In this document: positions 39,570 to 50,484 of the stretch, in pieces
Layout of the letters: the number at the start of each line of letters is the position of its first letter
Position numbering within the stretch: the stretch's first letter is position 1
NCBI GenBank assembly: GCA_028287035.1
Contig: JAQBQL010000074.1
Coordinates: 1 to 64,000 of the forward strand
Length of the DNA: 64,000 bases
DNA from: Labilithrix sp.
GTDB taxonomy: Bacteria > Myxococcota > Polyangia > Polyangiales > Polyangiaceae
Direction of reading: 5' to 3'
Position numbers and translations under genes: made by a program
The notes under the pieces: generated by a model
What the model saw: the letters and a program-made list of their open reading frames with translations, nothing else
Told to the model about the DNA's origin: nothing
Databases searched by the model: none

Positions 39570-39585
39570 TGCAATGGCTTTGCCA
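39570..39585 (-). promoter_or_regulatory. Sigma-54 (-24/-12) promoter for the LTxxQ lipoprotein gene
   Basis: On the minus strand this reads TGGCAAAGCCATTGCA: TGGCA, six bases, TTGCA, with exactly 10 bp between GG and GC, as the sigma-54 consensus requires. Transcription would start near 39559, about 60 bp before the ATG at 39498. Confidence 0.85.
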
Positions 39586-39657
39586 GCGGCTGCTTCCCCA
39601 CGAACCCCCGCTTTTTCAGGGTCGGCAGCGTGCCGCGTGCGGCTCGGCCGGGTGCGG

Positions 39658-39696
39658 GATGCGGAAGCTGCAGCTGCCGGATGCGGATTCCGCATC
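39658..39696. promoter_or_regulatory. Palindromic upstream activator site for the ZraR-like regulator
   Basis: GATGCGGATTCCGCATC at 39680-39696 is a perfect inverted repeat (8-bp arms, one-base centre). A further half-site GATGCGGA lies at 39658-39665, with the palindrome AGCTGCAGCT between. It is centred about 130 bp upstream of the predicted start of the LTxxQ gene transcript, the usual distance for a sigma-54 enhancer. The divergent NtrC-class regulator is the likely ligand. Confidence 0.7.
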
Positions 39697-39737
39697 TCCG
39701 CCGCGTCCGATCCGCCGTTCTCCCGCGGCATTGCTCG

Positions 39738-39753
39738 CGGCGAGCCGCTTGCT
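39738..39753 (+). promoter_or_regulatory. Possible second sigma-54 promoter toward the sensor kinase
   Basis: CGGCGAGCCGCTTGCT has GG (39739-39740) and GC (39751-39752) at 10-bp spacing and a good TTGCT -12 element, but a weak -24. If used, the leader to the ATG at 39773 would be only about 10 bases with no ribosome-binding site. Confidence 0.35.
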
Positions 39754-39772
39754 TACCGTGGACCGCCCCCGG

Positions 39773-41007
39773 ATGAAGAGTGCCGTCGTCATGGCTGGGT
39801 TGGCGGTGGTCGCGCTCGGCACCACGGTGCTCTTCGCGAAGCACGCGCTGAGCGGGGCCACCGAGGTCATCGTCCGGGGCGAAGGCGACGTGCTCGTCTC
39901 GAGCGTGCTCGCCGACCTCGCGCAGACCGGCTCGCCGCCCGACGCGGCGCTGCTCCAGCAGGAGCTCGCCGCGCACGAAGCGCAGGGCCTCCGCTACCTC
40001 GCCTTCGTCGACCACGACGGACGTCCGCAGCTCGAGGCCGGCGCGGCGCTCCTCTCCGACGTGCCGGTACGACCGGGGCAGTCGGCCCTGAAGGACAAGC
40101 GCGTGAAGGTGACGGGGCCGCTGCTCCCGCCGCGTCATGGCCCGCATGGTCCGCGGTCCGGCCCGGGAGCGCCGCCGGGCCCCATGCTGCTGGTCGTCGA
40201 GCTCGAGCCGCCGGTCGTCGCGCGCCTCGAGGCCGATCTCACGCGCATCTCGGTGGTGGCCGCCATCGCCGGGGCGGTGCTCCTCGCCTTCGCCATGGCG
40301 TGGTCGCGGAGCGAGCGCCGCCTGGCCGAGGTCGAGGCGAAGGCCACGCGCGAGCAGCGGCTCGTGGCGCTCGGCAGCATGTCGTCGGTGATGGCGCACG
40401 AGCTGCGCAACCCGCTCGCCTCGCTGAAGGGCCACGCCCAGCTGCTCGTCGAGGATCTCGAGGACCTCGGCGCCGAGAAGCCGCGCAAGAAGGCCGAGCG
40501 CGTGGTCGCGGAGGCCGTGCGGCTCGAGCTGCTCACGACGAGCCTCCTCGACTTCGTGCGTGACGGTCCCATGGAGCTCACGGCGGTCACGCCGGCCGAG
40601 CTCGTTGCCCGGTCGCTCGACCATCTGGCGAGCGCGCGCGTCCACGTCGACCTGGCCGACGCTCCCGCGGAGGTGCGGGTCGACCCGCTGCGCCTCGCGC
40701 GGGCCGTGCACAACGTCGTCGACAATGCCCTGCAAGCGACGCCCGACGGCGAGCGCGTCGAGCTGCGCGTGGCGCGGGAGGGCTCCGGCACGCTGGTGGC
40801 AGTCCGCGACCACGGGCCCGGGATCACGGCGGGATCGGAGGCGCAGATCTTCGAGCCGTTCATCACGACGCGCGTGAAGGGCACGGGCCTCGGCCTCGCG
40901 GTGGCCCGGCGCATCGCCGAGCAGCACGGGGGAACGCTCACCGGCGCGAATCATCCAGGAGGAGGCGCCGTGTTCGAGCTGCGGTTCCCTGACCGCAAGG
41001 AGCCCTC

Positions 41008-41011
<4 letters not shown>
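39773..41011 (+). CDS. Membrane sensor histidine kinase (ZraS-like)
   Basis: 412 residues from the ATG at 39773. Longer in-phase starts would extend through the putative promoter and add a non-hydrophobic leader. Two transmembrane helices (about 6-22 and 152-172) bracket a periplasmic sensor domain of about 130 residues containing a His/Gly/Pro patch ([18 protein letters not shown]), possibly metal-binding. The cytoplasmic part has the phospho-acceptor His in [15 protein letters not shown] (about 207) and ATPase boxes N ([11 protein letters not shown]), G1 (DHGPGI), F and G2 ([18 protein letters not shown]). It overlaps the regulator gene by 4 bp. Confidence 0.9.
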
Positions 41012-42366
<1,355 letters not shown>

Positions 42367-42401
42367 ACGGCGCGGCCGAGCAGCTGGTAAAATCCTCGCG
42401 C

Positions 42402-42827
42402 ATGACCACGCCTTCGTCGCTGGATCCGACGCGTAGCGAACGTGACGAGCTCGTGCTCGGGCTGCCGCTTCATCGCCAGCTCGGCCTCGCGTTCGACGGA
42501 CGCGGCCCGGAGGGGACCGTCACGCACTTCGTGGTCACGGGCGAGCTCGCCGCGTTCGGCTTCGTTCACGGGGGCACGCTGTACGCGCTCCTCGACGTCA
42601 CGAGCTTCCTCGCGCTGGCGCCGCTCCTCGGCGAGGGCGAGCACGCGGTCACCCACGATCTCCACGTCTCGGTGATGCGCCCTGCTCCGGTGGGCGCGAC
42701 GATCCACCTCACCGCGCGTGTCGTCCGGCGCGGCAAGCAGATCGCCTTCCTCGAGGCGCGGGCGGAATGGGACGGGACGCTCGTGGCGACGGCGCGCGTC
42801 ACGAAGACCATCGTGACGCGCACCTGA
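42402..42827 (+). CDS. Hotdog-fold thioesterase (PaaI/YiiD-like)
   Basis: 141 residues from the ATG at 42402. Hotdog landmarks: the central helix and catalytic region GFVHGGTLYALLDVTSFLAL, strand HDLHVSVMRPAPVG and the RRGKQIAFLEARAEWDG strand pair. These proteins hydrolyse small acyl-CoA thioesters; the substrate is unknown. It lies 35 bp after the regulator gene and 15 bp before a glutathione peroxidase gene, so the pair may be a detoxification unit. A longer start would overlap the regulator's coding sequence and is rejected. Confidence 0.85.
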   Translation: MTTPSSLDPTRSERDELVLGLPLHRQLGLAFDGRGPEGTVTHFVVTGELAAFGFVHGGTLYALLDVTSFLALAPLLGEGEHAVTHDLHVSVMRPAPVGATIHLTARVVRRGKQIAFLEARAEWDGTLVATARVTKTIVTRT

Positions 42828-42842
42828 CGGTAGGATGTGCCG

Positions 42843-43397
42843 ATGACGTCCCCCATCGAACAGATCTCCGTCAAGACCAACGACGGCAAGGCCGCGAGCC
42901 TCGCCGACTACCAGGGCAAGGTCCGCCTGGTCGTCAACGTCGCCTCGAAGTGTGGTCTCACCCCTCAGTACGAGGGCCTCGAGGCGGTGTATCGCAAGTA
43001 CAAGGAGCAGGGCTTCGAGGTGCTCGCGTTCCCCGCCAACGAGTTCGGCGGGCAGGAGCCCGGCACCGACGCGGAGATCAAGGACTTCTGCGCGTCGAAG
43101 TTCGACGTCACCTTCCCGCTCTTCGCGAAGATCGTGGTCAAGGGCGAGGGGCAGCACCCGCTCTACGCCGAGCTGACGAAGGCGCGCAGCGCGGCCACCG
43201 AGCCGCCCGGCAGCGACTTCAAGGCGAAGCTGCAGGGGTACGGCGTGAAGCTCGGCGCCCCTTCCGAGATCACCTGGAACTTCGAGAAGTTCCTCGTCGA
43301 CCGCGCCGGCAACGTCGTCGAGCGCTTCGCGCCCGAGATCAAGCCCGACGACCCGCTCGTGACCGCCGCCATCGAGAGAGCGCTCGCCGCCGGCTGA
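42843..43397 (+). CDS. Glutathione peroxidase family protein (Cys type)
   Basis: 184 residues from the ATG at 42843, preceded by TAGGA at good spacing; a GTG two codons earlier is less likely. The peroxidatic residue is Cys37 in NVASKCGLTPQY, not selenocysteine. Gln71 lies in NEFGGQEPG, and Trp in ITWNFEKFLVDR completes the triad. No second signal or membrane helix. It reduces peroxides using glutathione or, in many Cys-type bacterial members, thioredoxin. It converges with the SDR gene. Confidence 0.93.
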   Translation: MTSPIEQISVKTNDGKAASLADYQGKVRLVVNVASKCGLTPQYEGLEAVYRKYKEQGFEVLAFPANEFGGQEPGTDAEIKDFCASKFDVTFPLFAKIVVKGEGQHPLYAELTKARSAATEPPGSDFKAKLQGYGVKLGAPSEITWNFEKFLVDRAGNVVERFAPEIKPDDPLVTAAIERALAAG

Positions 43398-43400
43398 TCG

Positions 43401-44174
43401 TCACAGGTTCATGCCGCCCGAGACCTCGATGCGCTGACCGTTGATCCAGCCGCTCTCGGGCGCGAGGAGCAGCGCGACGACCCCGCCGATGTCGTCGGGC
43501 AGGCCCGCGCGCCCGAGGGCGGTCACGGACGCCACCATCTTGTTCATCTGCTCGTTGTCGCGGACCGCGCCGCCGCTGAAGTCGGTCTCGATCGCGCCGG
43601 GCGCGATGACGTTGACGGTGATGCCGCGCGCGCCGAGCTCCTTCGCCATGTAGCGCGTCAGCACCTCGACGCCGCCCTTCACGGCGCCGTACGCGCTGGT
43701 CCCCGGGATCGAGAACCGGGCCAGGCCGCTCGACACGTTGAGGATGCGCCCGCCGTCCACGAGGATCGGCAGGAGCTTCTGCGACAGGAAGAACGTCGCC
43801 TTCAGGTGCACGTTCACGAGCTCGTCGAACTGCTCCTCGGTCGTCTCCATGAAGCTCGCGTGCAGGCCGGTGCCCGCGTTGTTCACGAGGAAGTCGAGGC
43901 GGTCCCTGCCGAACGTCTTGCCGAGCTCCCCCTGGACCGTCGCGGCGAAGGCGCCGAAGGTGCCGCTCCTGGAGGCGTCCAGCGGGAGCGCGACGGCCTT
44001 GCGGCCCTTCGCGGTGACCTGCTTCACGACCTCGGCGGCCTCGCGCTCGTTCGACTTGTAGGTGAGGACCACGTCGACGCCGCGATCCGCGAGGTGGAGG
44101 GCCATGCTCCGACCCAGGCCGCGGCTGCCGCCGGTGACGAGCGCGATGCGTGAGGTGCTGGATTCGCTGTTCAT
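43401..44174 (-). CDS. Short-chain dehydrogenase/reductase (FabG-like)
   Basis: 257 residues from the ATG at 44174. NAD(P)-binding TGGSRGLGRSMALHLADRG, NNAG in LVNNAGTG, catalytic Ser in LNVSSGLARF, and Y-x3-K in AYGAVKGG are all present. The C-terminal APESGWINGQRIEVSGGMNL is typical of classical SDRs. Divergent from a LysR gene, with a shared intergenic palindrome (44231-44251), which suggests regulation by that LysR. The substrate is unknown. Cytoplasmic, presumably tetrameric. Confidence 0.93.
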   Translation of the reverse strand: MNSESSTSRIALVTGGSRGLGRSMALHLADRGVDVVLTYKSNEREAAEVVKQVTAKGRKAVALPLDASRSGTFGAFAATVQGELGKTFGRDRLDFLVNNAGTGLHASFMETTEEQFDELVNVHLKATFFLSQKLLPILVDGGRILNVSSGLARFSIPGTSAYGAVKGGVEVLTRYMAKELGARGITVNVIAPGAIETDFSGGAVRDNEQMNKMVASVTALGRAGLPDDIGGVVALLLAPESGWINGQRIEVSGGMNL

Positions 44175-44230
44175 GGTCCCATGAGTAGCGTGTCCCGCCC
44201 ACGCCGATAACGGACGAACATTCGCACACA

Positions 44231-44251
44231 CTGTTTCGTGATACGAAACAG
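44231..44251. promoter_or_regulatory. LysR-type operator palindrome
   Basis: CTGTTTCGT-GAT-ACGAAACAG is a perfect inverted repeat with 9-bp arms and a 3-bp spacer, containing the T-N11-A LysR box. It lies directly before the LysR ATG and 57 bp upstream of the divergent SDR start, the expected place for autoregulation and control of the neighbour. Confidence 0.8.
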
Positions 44252-44253
44252 TG

Positions 44254-45153
44254 ATGGATCTCGAGAGCGTGCGGATGTTCGTGCGGGTCGCCGAGCAGGC
44301 CAGCTTCACGCGGGCCGCCGAGCAGCTGGGACTGCCGAAATCCCGGGTATCGCTGCGCATCAAGGACCTCGAGAACGAGCTCGGGAGCGCGCTCCTCCAT
44401 CGGACCACGCGCGCGGTCCGCCTCACGCCCGACGGCGAGCAGTTCCTGGGGCGGGCGCGGGCGTTCGTGGAGGAGGCGGACGAGCTGGCGACCATGTTCC
44501 AGGCCACGAGCACCCTGCGCGGTCTCGTGCGCATCGACCTGCCCATCGCGTTCGCGCGGAACCTCATCATCCCGCGGTTACCGGAGCTCCTCGGGCAGCA
44601 TCCCCATCTCCAGCTCATCGTGAGCACCACCGATCGGCGCGTCGACGTGGTGCGCGACGGCTTCGACTGCGTGCTCCGCATCGGGTCGCTGGTCGAGTCC
44701 GGGCTCGTGGCACGGCGGCTCGGGGTGCTCGCGATGGTGAACGGCGTGAGCGCGTCGTACGCCCGACGCCACGGCGTGCCGCGCACGCTCGCCGACCTCG
44801 ACCGGCACCTCCTCGTGAGCTACTCGCTCGTGCCCGGGGGCGAGGAGCCGAGCTTCGAGTACCGCGAGGGGACGCGCTGGGTGTCGCGGCCCATGAAGAG
44901 CGTCGTCACCGTCAACAACACCGACGCCTACCAGAGCGCCTGCCTCGCCGGCCTCGGCATCATCCAGGCTCCGCGCTACGGCATGGCCGATGCGCTGCGC
45001 CGCGGAGAGCTCGTCGAGGTCCTGCCCGACCACCCGTGCGAGCCGATGCCGGTCTCGCTCGTGCACGCCCACGGCAAGAACGTGCCGAAGCGCGTCCGGG
45101 CCGTGATGGCCTTCCTGGCGCAGGCGCTGGAGCCTGCGTTCGTCGTCCCGTGA
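44254..45153 (+). CDS. LysR-family transcriptional regulator
   Basis: 299 residues from the ATG at 44254; a GTG at 44251 would overlap the operator arm and add one residue. The winged HTH is clear (MFVRVAEQASFTRAAEQLGL, then SRVSLRIKDLENELGSALLH). The substrate-binding region (IDLPIAFARNLIIPRL onward) resembles those of aromatic- and quinone-responsive members. Divergent to an SDR and followed by an aldo/keto reductase on the opposite strand. It probably controls the SDR in response to an unknown small molecule. Confidence 0.92.
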   Translation: MDLESVRMFVRVAEQASFTRAAEQLGLPKSRVSLRIKDLENELGSALLHRTTRAVRLTPDGEQFLGRARAFVEEADELATMFQATSTLRGLVRIDLPIAFARNLIIPRLPELLGQHPHLQLIVSTTDRRVDVVRDGFDCVLRIGSLVESGLVARRLGVLAMVNGVSASYARRHGVPRTLADLDRHLLVSYSLVPGGEEPSFEYREGTRWVSRPMKSVVTVNNTDAYQSACLAGLGIIQAPRYGMADALRRGELVEVLPDHPCEPMPVSLVHAHGKNVPKRVRAVMAFLAQALEPAFVVP

Positions 45154-45157
45154 AGGG

Positions 45158-46018
45158 TCAGCTCGCGACCTTCGACAGCCGGTCGTACTGCGCGCTCGAC
45201 AGCTGCACGCTGGCGCCGCCGCAGTTCTCCTCGACGTGGGCGACCGACGAGGTGCCCGGGATCGGCAGCATCACCCGCGAGCGCTTCAGCAGCCAGGCAA
45301 GAGCGACCTGCGACGGCGTGGCCCCGGCCTCCTTCGCGACCTCCGAGAGGACGCTGCCCGGCTCGAGCAGCTTGCCGCTCGCGATCGGGAACCACGGGAT
45401 GAAACCGATGCCCTGCTTCTCGCAGTGATCGAGCACCGCCTCGGACTGCCGGTTACGGAGATTGTAGAGATTCTGCACCGTGGCGATCGGCACGATCTTG
45501 CGCGCCGCCTCGATCTCCTCAACCGACACCTCGGACAGGCCGACGTGGAGGACCTTGCCTTCCTTCTGGAGGTCACGGAGCAGGCCGAACTGCTCGGCAG
45601 CCGGCACCTTCGGATCGATGCGGTGGAGCTGGAAGAGATCGATGCGATCGAGCTTCAGCCGGCGCAGGCTCATCTCGCATTCCTGACGCAGGTACTCGGG
45701 ACGACCGACCGGATGCCACTGATCGGGCCCGGTCCGCGTCAGGCCGGCCTTCGTCGCGACGAGGACGCCGTCCCGGTACGGGTGGAGCGCCTCGGCGATC
45801 AGCTCCTCGCTGATGTACGGACCGTAGGAGTCCGCCGTGTCGATGAAGTCGACCCCGAGCTCCACGGCACGGCGGAGCACGCGGAGCGCCTCGCCGTGGT
45901 CGCGGGGCGGACCCCAGATGCCCTTGCCGGTGATGCGCATCGCGCCATAGCCGAGTCGGTGGACCTGCTTGTCACCGAGAGAGAAGGTGCCGCTGGCGTG
46001 AACGGGAAGGCTCGTCAT
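45158..46018 (-). CDS. Aldo/keto reductase
   Basis: 286 residues from the ATG at 46018. TIM-barrel AKR motifs: catalytic Asp and Tyr in [11 protein letters not shown], Lys in LVATKAGL, His in FQLHRIDP, and NADPH-binding [14 protein letters not shown] near the C-terminus. It reduces carbonyls with NADPH; the substrate is unspecified. It converges with the LysR gene 4 bp away and diverges from the second SDR gene. A longer reading frame upstream is low-complexity and rejected. Confidence 0.92.
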   Translation of the reverse strand: MTSLPVHASGTFSLGDKQVHRLGYGAMRITGKGIWGPPRDHGEALRVLRRAVELGVDFIDTADSYGPYISEELIAEALHPYRDGVLVATKAGLTRTGPDQWHPVGRPEYLRQECEMSLRRLKLDRIDLFQLHRIDPKVPAAEQFGLLRDLQKEGKVLHVGLSEVSVEEIEAARKIVPIATVQNLYNLRNRQSEAVLDHCEKQGIGFIPWFPIASGKLLEPGSVLSEVAKEAGATPSQVALAWLLKRSRVMLPIPGTSSVAHVEENCGGASVQLSSAQYDRLSKVAS

Positions 46019-46115
46019 GGGATCATGACGATGACCGAGCCGGCACCCGGGTTGCGCGGCAGCGGCGTTGCGGAGCGGCGCGGGGTGTGCGAGTCGAGGG
46101 TGCAAGGAGAGCGTC

Positions 46116-46877
46116 ATGAGCAGGATCGTCTTCGTCACGGGCGCGAGCGCGGGGTTCGGTGCGGCGATCACGCGGCGGTTCGCGCAGAACGGCGCGCGGG
46201 TCATCGCGGCGGCACGGCGGCGTGAGCGGCTGGTCGCGCTCGCCGCCGAGTACGCAGCGGGGGTGGTCGTCCCGCTCGAGCTCGACGTGACCGATGCGGC
46301 GGCGGTGCAGGCGGCGATCGCGGCGCTGCCGGCGGACCTCGCGGACGTCGACGTGCTCGTCAACAACGCCGGGCTCGCCCTCGGCATGGAGCCCGCGCAG
46401 CGCGCCGACCTCGGCCAGTGGCAGCGCATGATCGACACCAACTGCACGGGCCTCGCGGTGGTGACGCATGCGCTCCTCCCCGGGATGGTGGCGCGCGGGC
46501 GGGGACACGTGATCAACATCGGGTCCGCCGCGGCGTCGTATCCCTACGGCGGCGGAAACGTGTATGGTGCAACGAAGGCGTTCGTCCACCAGCTCTCGCT
46601 GAACCTGCGGAGCGATCTCCACGGCACCGGGGTGAAGGTCACGTGCATCGAGCCGGGGCTGGTCGGCGGGACCGAGTTCTCGGAGGTGCGTTTCGACGGC
46701 GACCAGGCGAAGGCCGCCTCCGTGTACGCCGGCGCCGACGCGCTCGGGCCGGAGGACGTGGCCGAGGCGGTGTTCTGGGCGGCCTCCCAGCCGGCCCGGT
46801 TCAACGTGAACCTCCTCGAGCTGATGCCGGTCTCCCAGAGCTTCGCGGGGTTCCAGATCGACCGCAAGAAGGCCTAG
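46116..46877 (+). CDS. SDR oxidoreductase (YdfG-like 3-hydroxy acid dehydrogenase)
   Basis: 253 residues from the ATG at 46116, preceded by AAGGAGA. Motifs: [52 protein letters not shown] with Y-x3-K in VYGATKAF, and [17 protein letters not shown] at the end. The GAGFG/NAGLALG signature and the C-terminal LMPxxQ element match the YdfG branch, which oxidises L-allo-threonine and other 3-hydroxy acids with NADP. It is followed by a beta-helix lipoprotein gene 10 bp later, with which it may be co-transcribed. Confidence 0.93.
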   Translation: MSRIVFVTGASAGFGAAITRRFAQNGARVIAAARRRERLVALAAEYAAGVVVPLELDVTDAAAVQAAIAALPADLADVDVLVNNAGLALGMEPAQRADLGQWQRMIDTNCTGLAVVTHALLPGMVARGRGHVINIGSAAASYPYGGGNVYGATKAFVHQLSLNLRSDLHGTGVKVTCIEPGLVGGTEFSEVRFDGDQAKAASVYAGADALGPEDVAEAVFWAASQPARFNVNLLELMPVSQSFAGFQIDRKKA

Positions 46878-46886
46878 CATCGGAGG

Positions 46887-49019
46887 ATGCGCAAAGGGCT
46901 GCGGGCCTCCTTCGTCACGCTGGTGTGCCTCGTCGCCGCGTGCAGCGACGGCGGCGACGCGCCGGCCGGCCCGGACGCAGGCACCCCGCCCGCCGACAGC
47001 GGCTGCGCCGACGGCTTCACCCGGAACAGCGAGGCCGAAGGCGGCTTCTGCGTGGAGACCGTCGCCGATGAGTGTGGACCGGGCACGCGGCCACGCATCG
47101 GCAACGCCGCGTGCGTGCCGGTGGGCTGGGTCGGCGCGTGCCCGCCCGGGACGGAGAAGGACGCCTCGGGCTGGGGCTGCATCGACCTCCCCGCTCCTGC
47201 CGCTGCGTGCGCCGGAGCGAGTCGCCTCTCGCTCGCCGCCGCCGCCTGCGTCCCGGTCGGCGACTGCAACGCGCCGTTTCCTCCGGCCGGCGCGATCGTC
47301 GTCGACGACGACTTCACCGGCGCCCAGCTCGACGGGTCGCACTTCAGGACCGTGGGCGAGGCGCTCGCCGCCGCGCCGAGCGGGGCGACCGTCGCCATCG
47401 CCGCCGGCACCTATGCCGAGGCGCTGACGCTCTCGCGTCCGGTGAGCCTCGTCGGACGCTGCCCCGCCGAGGTCACGCTGACGTCGCCGGGCGGGGCGGT
47501 CGCCGGCGTCACGACGACGAGCGGCTCGGCCGTCACGCTGCGCGGCCTGACGATGTCGGGCTTCGCGGCGGGCGGCGTGCTCGTCTACGCCGGGGCAACC
47601 GCCACCATCGAGGACGTCGTCATCGAGGGCGCGGGCGGCTGGGGCGTCATCGTCGACGGCAGCAAGGCGACCATCCGGCGCGCCAAGCTCGCCGATCCCG
47701 CGCCGAACGCGAAGGGTGCCGCATGGGGCATCGCGGCCGGCGCCAGCAGCGAGGTGCTCGCGGAGGACGTCACGATCAGCGGCGGCACGACCGGCGTGTA
47801 CGTCGCCAGCACCGGAACCAAGATAACGCTCCGCGGCTCGCTCGTGTCCGGCCAGCGCCCGCCCGCGAGCGGCGCCGGGGAGCGTCCGCGAGGCGCCAGC
47901 TCGGTGATCGGCGGCCTCCTCGTGGTCGAGCGCTCGGTGTTCCGCGACCTCGTCGCCGACGCCGGGCTCCTCGGCGACGAGGGCACCATCGACGCGACCG
48001 AGACGATCATCCACGGGGTGCGGGTCGCCACGGGAGCCAGGGGGTACGGCATCGCGACGCTCGCCGGCGGAGCGGTGGCGCTGCACTCCTCGGCGATCGT
48101 CGACGTCGAGAGCGTCGGTGTCTTCGGCAAGGGAGGCTCGATCACCGTGGAGGGCACGCTGATCCGCGGCCCGGCGCAGAGCGGCGCCGTCCCGGACGCG
48201 AAGTTCCAGGTGACGAGCGAGCGGAGCGGCATCGGCCTCACCCTCGAGGGCGCGACCGCGACCGTCGACAACAGCGCGATCGTCGACTCGTGGGGCTACG
48301 GCGCGTACGCGACCGCGAAGTCCACGCTGACCATGAGGTCGTCGGTCATCGAGAACACCCGCGGCCTCCTGCGCAAGATGGCGCCGAGCTTCTCGATCGG
48401 CGCGGGGATCACGTCCGGTGACTCCTCGGTCGTGCTCGAGGACGTCGCGGTCACCCATTCGGTGCTCGGCGGCATCACCGCTGGCAAGAACGGCAAGGTC
48501 ACCGGCTCGGGCGTGCTCGTGCGCGACATGGCCGAGGGCTCACCCGCGCCGTCGGGCGGCGGCCTCCAGGCCGGCTCCGGGAGCAGCATCGAGCTCGATG
48601 GCAGCGCGGTCACCCGCGTGCGGGCGCTCGGCGTCGTCGCCTACAGCGGCGCCGGCTCGCGCGTGACACTGAAGAGGTCCACGATCCACGGCGTCGTACA
48701 ATCGGTCGGCGAGCAGTACGGGCACGGCGTCATGGTGCGGGACCAGGCGCTCGTCGAGCTGCTCGGCACCGCCGTCTTCGACAACCAGGTGGTCGGGCTC
48801 GGCTCGAGCGGCGGTCGCGCGCGGATCGCCGGCAGCACGTTCGCGAGGAACGCCGTGGCGGTCCAGGCGCAGGACGGCTCCTTCCTCGTCGAGTCGGCCG
48901 ACGCCGAGAACGCGGTCGGCGACGGTGAGGTGCGCGTCTCGCCGGACAGCCTCTTCGTGGGTAATGGCGTCAAGGTCGGCGGCGGCGACATCCCGCTTCC
49001 CGCGCCGCTCCTACCGTGA
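46887..49019 (+). CDS. Right-handed beta-helix lipoprotein
   Basis: 710 residues. The lipoprotein signal ends in LVAAC, followed by SDGGDAPAGPDAG. A Cys-rich N-terminal segment (about 35-135; pairs such as GFCVETVADECGPGT and GNAACVPVGWVGACPPGT) is probably disulfide-stabilised. A parallel beta-helix of about 450 residues follows, with repeated turns of the form 'ATIEDVVIEGAGGWGVIVDG' and 'TLRGLTMSGFAAGGVLV'. Such helices often bind or cleave polysaccharide, but no pectate-lyase catalytic set is evident. Located on the cell surface by inference. It converges with an MCP gene. Confidence 0.85.
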   Translation: MRKGLRASFVTLVCLVAACSDGGDAPAGPDAGTPPADSGCADGFTRNSEAEGGFCVETVADECGPGTRPRIGNAACVPVGWVGACPPGTEKDASGWGCIDLPAPAAACAGASRLSLAAAACVPVGDCNAPFPPAGAIVVDDDFTGAQLDGSHFRTVGEALAAAPSGATVAIAAGTYAEALTLSRPVSLVGRCPAEVTLTSPGGAVAGVTTTSGSAVTLRGLTMSGFAAGGVLVYAGATATIEDVVIEGAGGWGVIVDGSKATIRRAKLADPAPNAKGAAWGIAAGASSEVLAEDVTISGGTTGVYVASTGTKITLRGSLVSGQRPPASGAGERPRGASSVIGGLLVVERSVFRDLVADAGLLGDEGTIDATETIIHGVRVATGARGYGIATLAGGAVALHSSAIVDVESVGVFGKGGSITVEGTLIRGPAQSGAVPDAKFQVTSERSGIGLTLEGATATVDNSAIVDSWGYGAYATAKSTLTMRSSVIENTRGLLRKMAPSFSIGAGITSGDSSVVLEDVAVTHSVLGGITAGKNGKVTGSGVLVRDMAEGSPAPSGGGLQAGSGSSIELDGSAVTRVRALGVVAYSGAGSRVTLKRSTIHGVVQSVGEQYGHGVMVRDQALVELLGTAVFDNQVVGLGSSGGRARIAGSTFARNAVAVQAQDGSFLVESADAENAVGDGEVRVSPDSLFVGNGVKVGGGDIPLPAPLLP

Positions 49020-49029
49020 CGAGCGGCAG

Positions 49030-50484
49030 CTAGCTGGCGAGGCGGAGCTCCTCGTCGTCATCGAACGGAGCGGGACCCTCGCTCGCGGCGGTCGCCTCCT
49101 GCGAGAAGCTCCCGATGCTGTGCGCCAGCTCGTTCGCCTCGGCATCGAGGACGGCTGCGGCTTCCGCCGACTCGACGGCGAGCCGAGCGTTCTGCTGCGT
49201 ATCGACATCGAGGCTCTGCAGGGCACGCGCAACGTGATCGATCCCGCTCGACTGGTCGGCGGAGGCCTGGGCGATCTGCTGGAGCACGCGGCGCACCTGC
49301 CCGACGTCGGCGACGATCCTGGTCATCTGACCGCTTGCTTCCGCGGCGAGGGCGAGCCCCGCGTCGACCGTCTCGGCGCTCGCCGACACGATGGTCCGGA
49401 TCTCTCGCGCCGACCTCGAGCTCTGCTCGGCGAGGCTGCGAACCTCGGACGCGACCACCGCGAACCCGCGTCCGTGCTCCCCCGCTCGCGCCGCCTCGAC
49501 CGAGGCGTTGAGGGCCAGGATGTTGATCTGGAAGGAGAGATTGTCGATGACATCGACGAAGCGGGCGATGCCGGCCGTGCCGTCCTTCGCCTCCTTCATG
49601 CGCTCCAGCATCCCGGCGGTCGTCCGGCCGCTCCGGCAGGCGAGCTCCTCCATCCGCGTTGCTTCCTCGTAGGCGGTGCTCGTCGTGCGCGCCGTCTCCT
49701 TCGCGGAAACGGCGACCTGATCGGTGCTCACCGCGCTCCCCTGCAGACTGGCCGCCTGGGCGCTGCTGCGTCTTGCCAGCGAGGCAAAGGCCTCCGAGAA
49801 CTGGCGCGAGGTCTCGACGATGGTGGCGATCGACGCCTGCGCCTCCGCGACCGCAGCGCGGGCATGCTCGCCCCTGATCTGCGTTGCCGCCGTCTCGCCC
49901 GCTGCCGCCAGCGCGTCACGCCTTGCCTTCACGCACGCGCCGATCAGGATCGCGTCCTCGAACAGGACCCAGGCCGCGTGCTCGAAGATCCGGAAGGGCG
50001 CAACCGCGGAGTCGCCGAAGACCGACACCGGAAGCAGCATGCCGCGGAGGAGGTGATCGGACGCGACCACCAGCGTCGCCGTGACGAAGACGCGCCAGTC
50101 GCCGTAGAACGAGAACGACGCGAGCGACACGAAGACGAGAAAGTGCGTCTCGACGCGCCCGCCGCACAGATGCGTGAGCAGCGCGGCCATTCCCATCTGG
50201 GCTCCGACGACGGCGTGCCGCGCCAGGGCGGAGCTCGGTAGCTTCGCGACCAGGAGGCACGGCGGGAGGGCGAGCGCGCCGCCCAGCAGCAGCGCGCTGA
50301 AGACGTTCGGGTGCACGGTGCTGTCGAGGCCTTCCCAGGCGCGCGGGGTGATCCAGGCAGCGATGGCGATCCCGACCACCCACTCGAGGACGAGCAACCT
50401 CGCGAGGTAGCGATCGGTGCGCTCGGCCGACTTGCGATCGCGGGCGGACCAGATGGCGTGGGTGCGTTCGGCGAGCTGGTTCAT
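49030..50484 (-). CDS. Methyl-accepting chemotaxis protein with polytopic N-terminal membrane domain
   Basis: 484 residues. The first ~195 residues form about six membrane helices with landmarks [20 protein letters not shown] and [19 protein letters not shown]. This N-terminal domain is shared by a class of MCPs lacking a periplasmic sensor. The rest is the MCP signalling domain with the hairpin tip [20 protein letters not shown] and heptad coiled coils. It overlaps the RedB-like gene by 4 bp (50481-50484), so the two are coupled. Redox or proton-motive-force sensing is plausible given that partner; this is inference. Confidence 0.88.
   Translation of the reverse strand: MNQLAERTHAIWSARDRKSAERTDRYLARLLVLEWVVGIAIAAWITPRAWEGLDSTVHPNVFSALLLGGALALPPCLLVAKLPSSALARHAVVGAQMGMAALLTHLCGGRVETHFLVFVSLASFSFYGDWRVFVTATLVVASDHLLRGMLLPVSVFGDSAVAPFRIFEHAAWVLFEDAILIGACVKARRDALAAAGETAATQIRGEHARAAVAEAQASIATIVETSRQFSEAFASLARRSSAQAASLQGSAVSTDQVAVSAKETARTTSTAYEEATRMEELACRSGRTTAGMLERMKEAKDGTAGIARFVDVIDNLSFQINILALNASVEAARAGEHGRGFAVVASEVRSLAEQSSRSAREIRTIVSASAETVDAGLALAAEASGQMTRIVADVGQVRRVLQQIAQASADQSSGIDHVARALQSLDVDTQQNARLAVESAEAAAVLDAEANELAHSIGSFSQEATAASEGPAPFDDDEELRLAS

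Noticed and set aside
39659..39772. N-terminal extension of the sensor kinase
   Set aside because: It would cover the palindrome and the sigma-54-like element and has no hydrophobic or conserved sequence; the ATG at 39773 opens directly into the first membrane helix.
46023..48458. Large antisense frame opposite the SDR and beta-helix genes
   Set aside because: Typical GC-rich antisense artefact; the sense frames have signal peptide, SDR motifs and beta-helix repeats.
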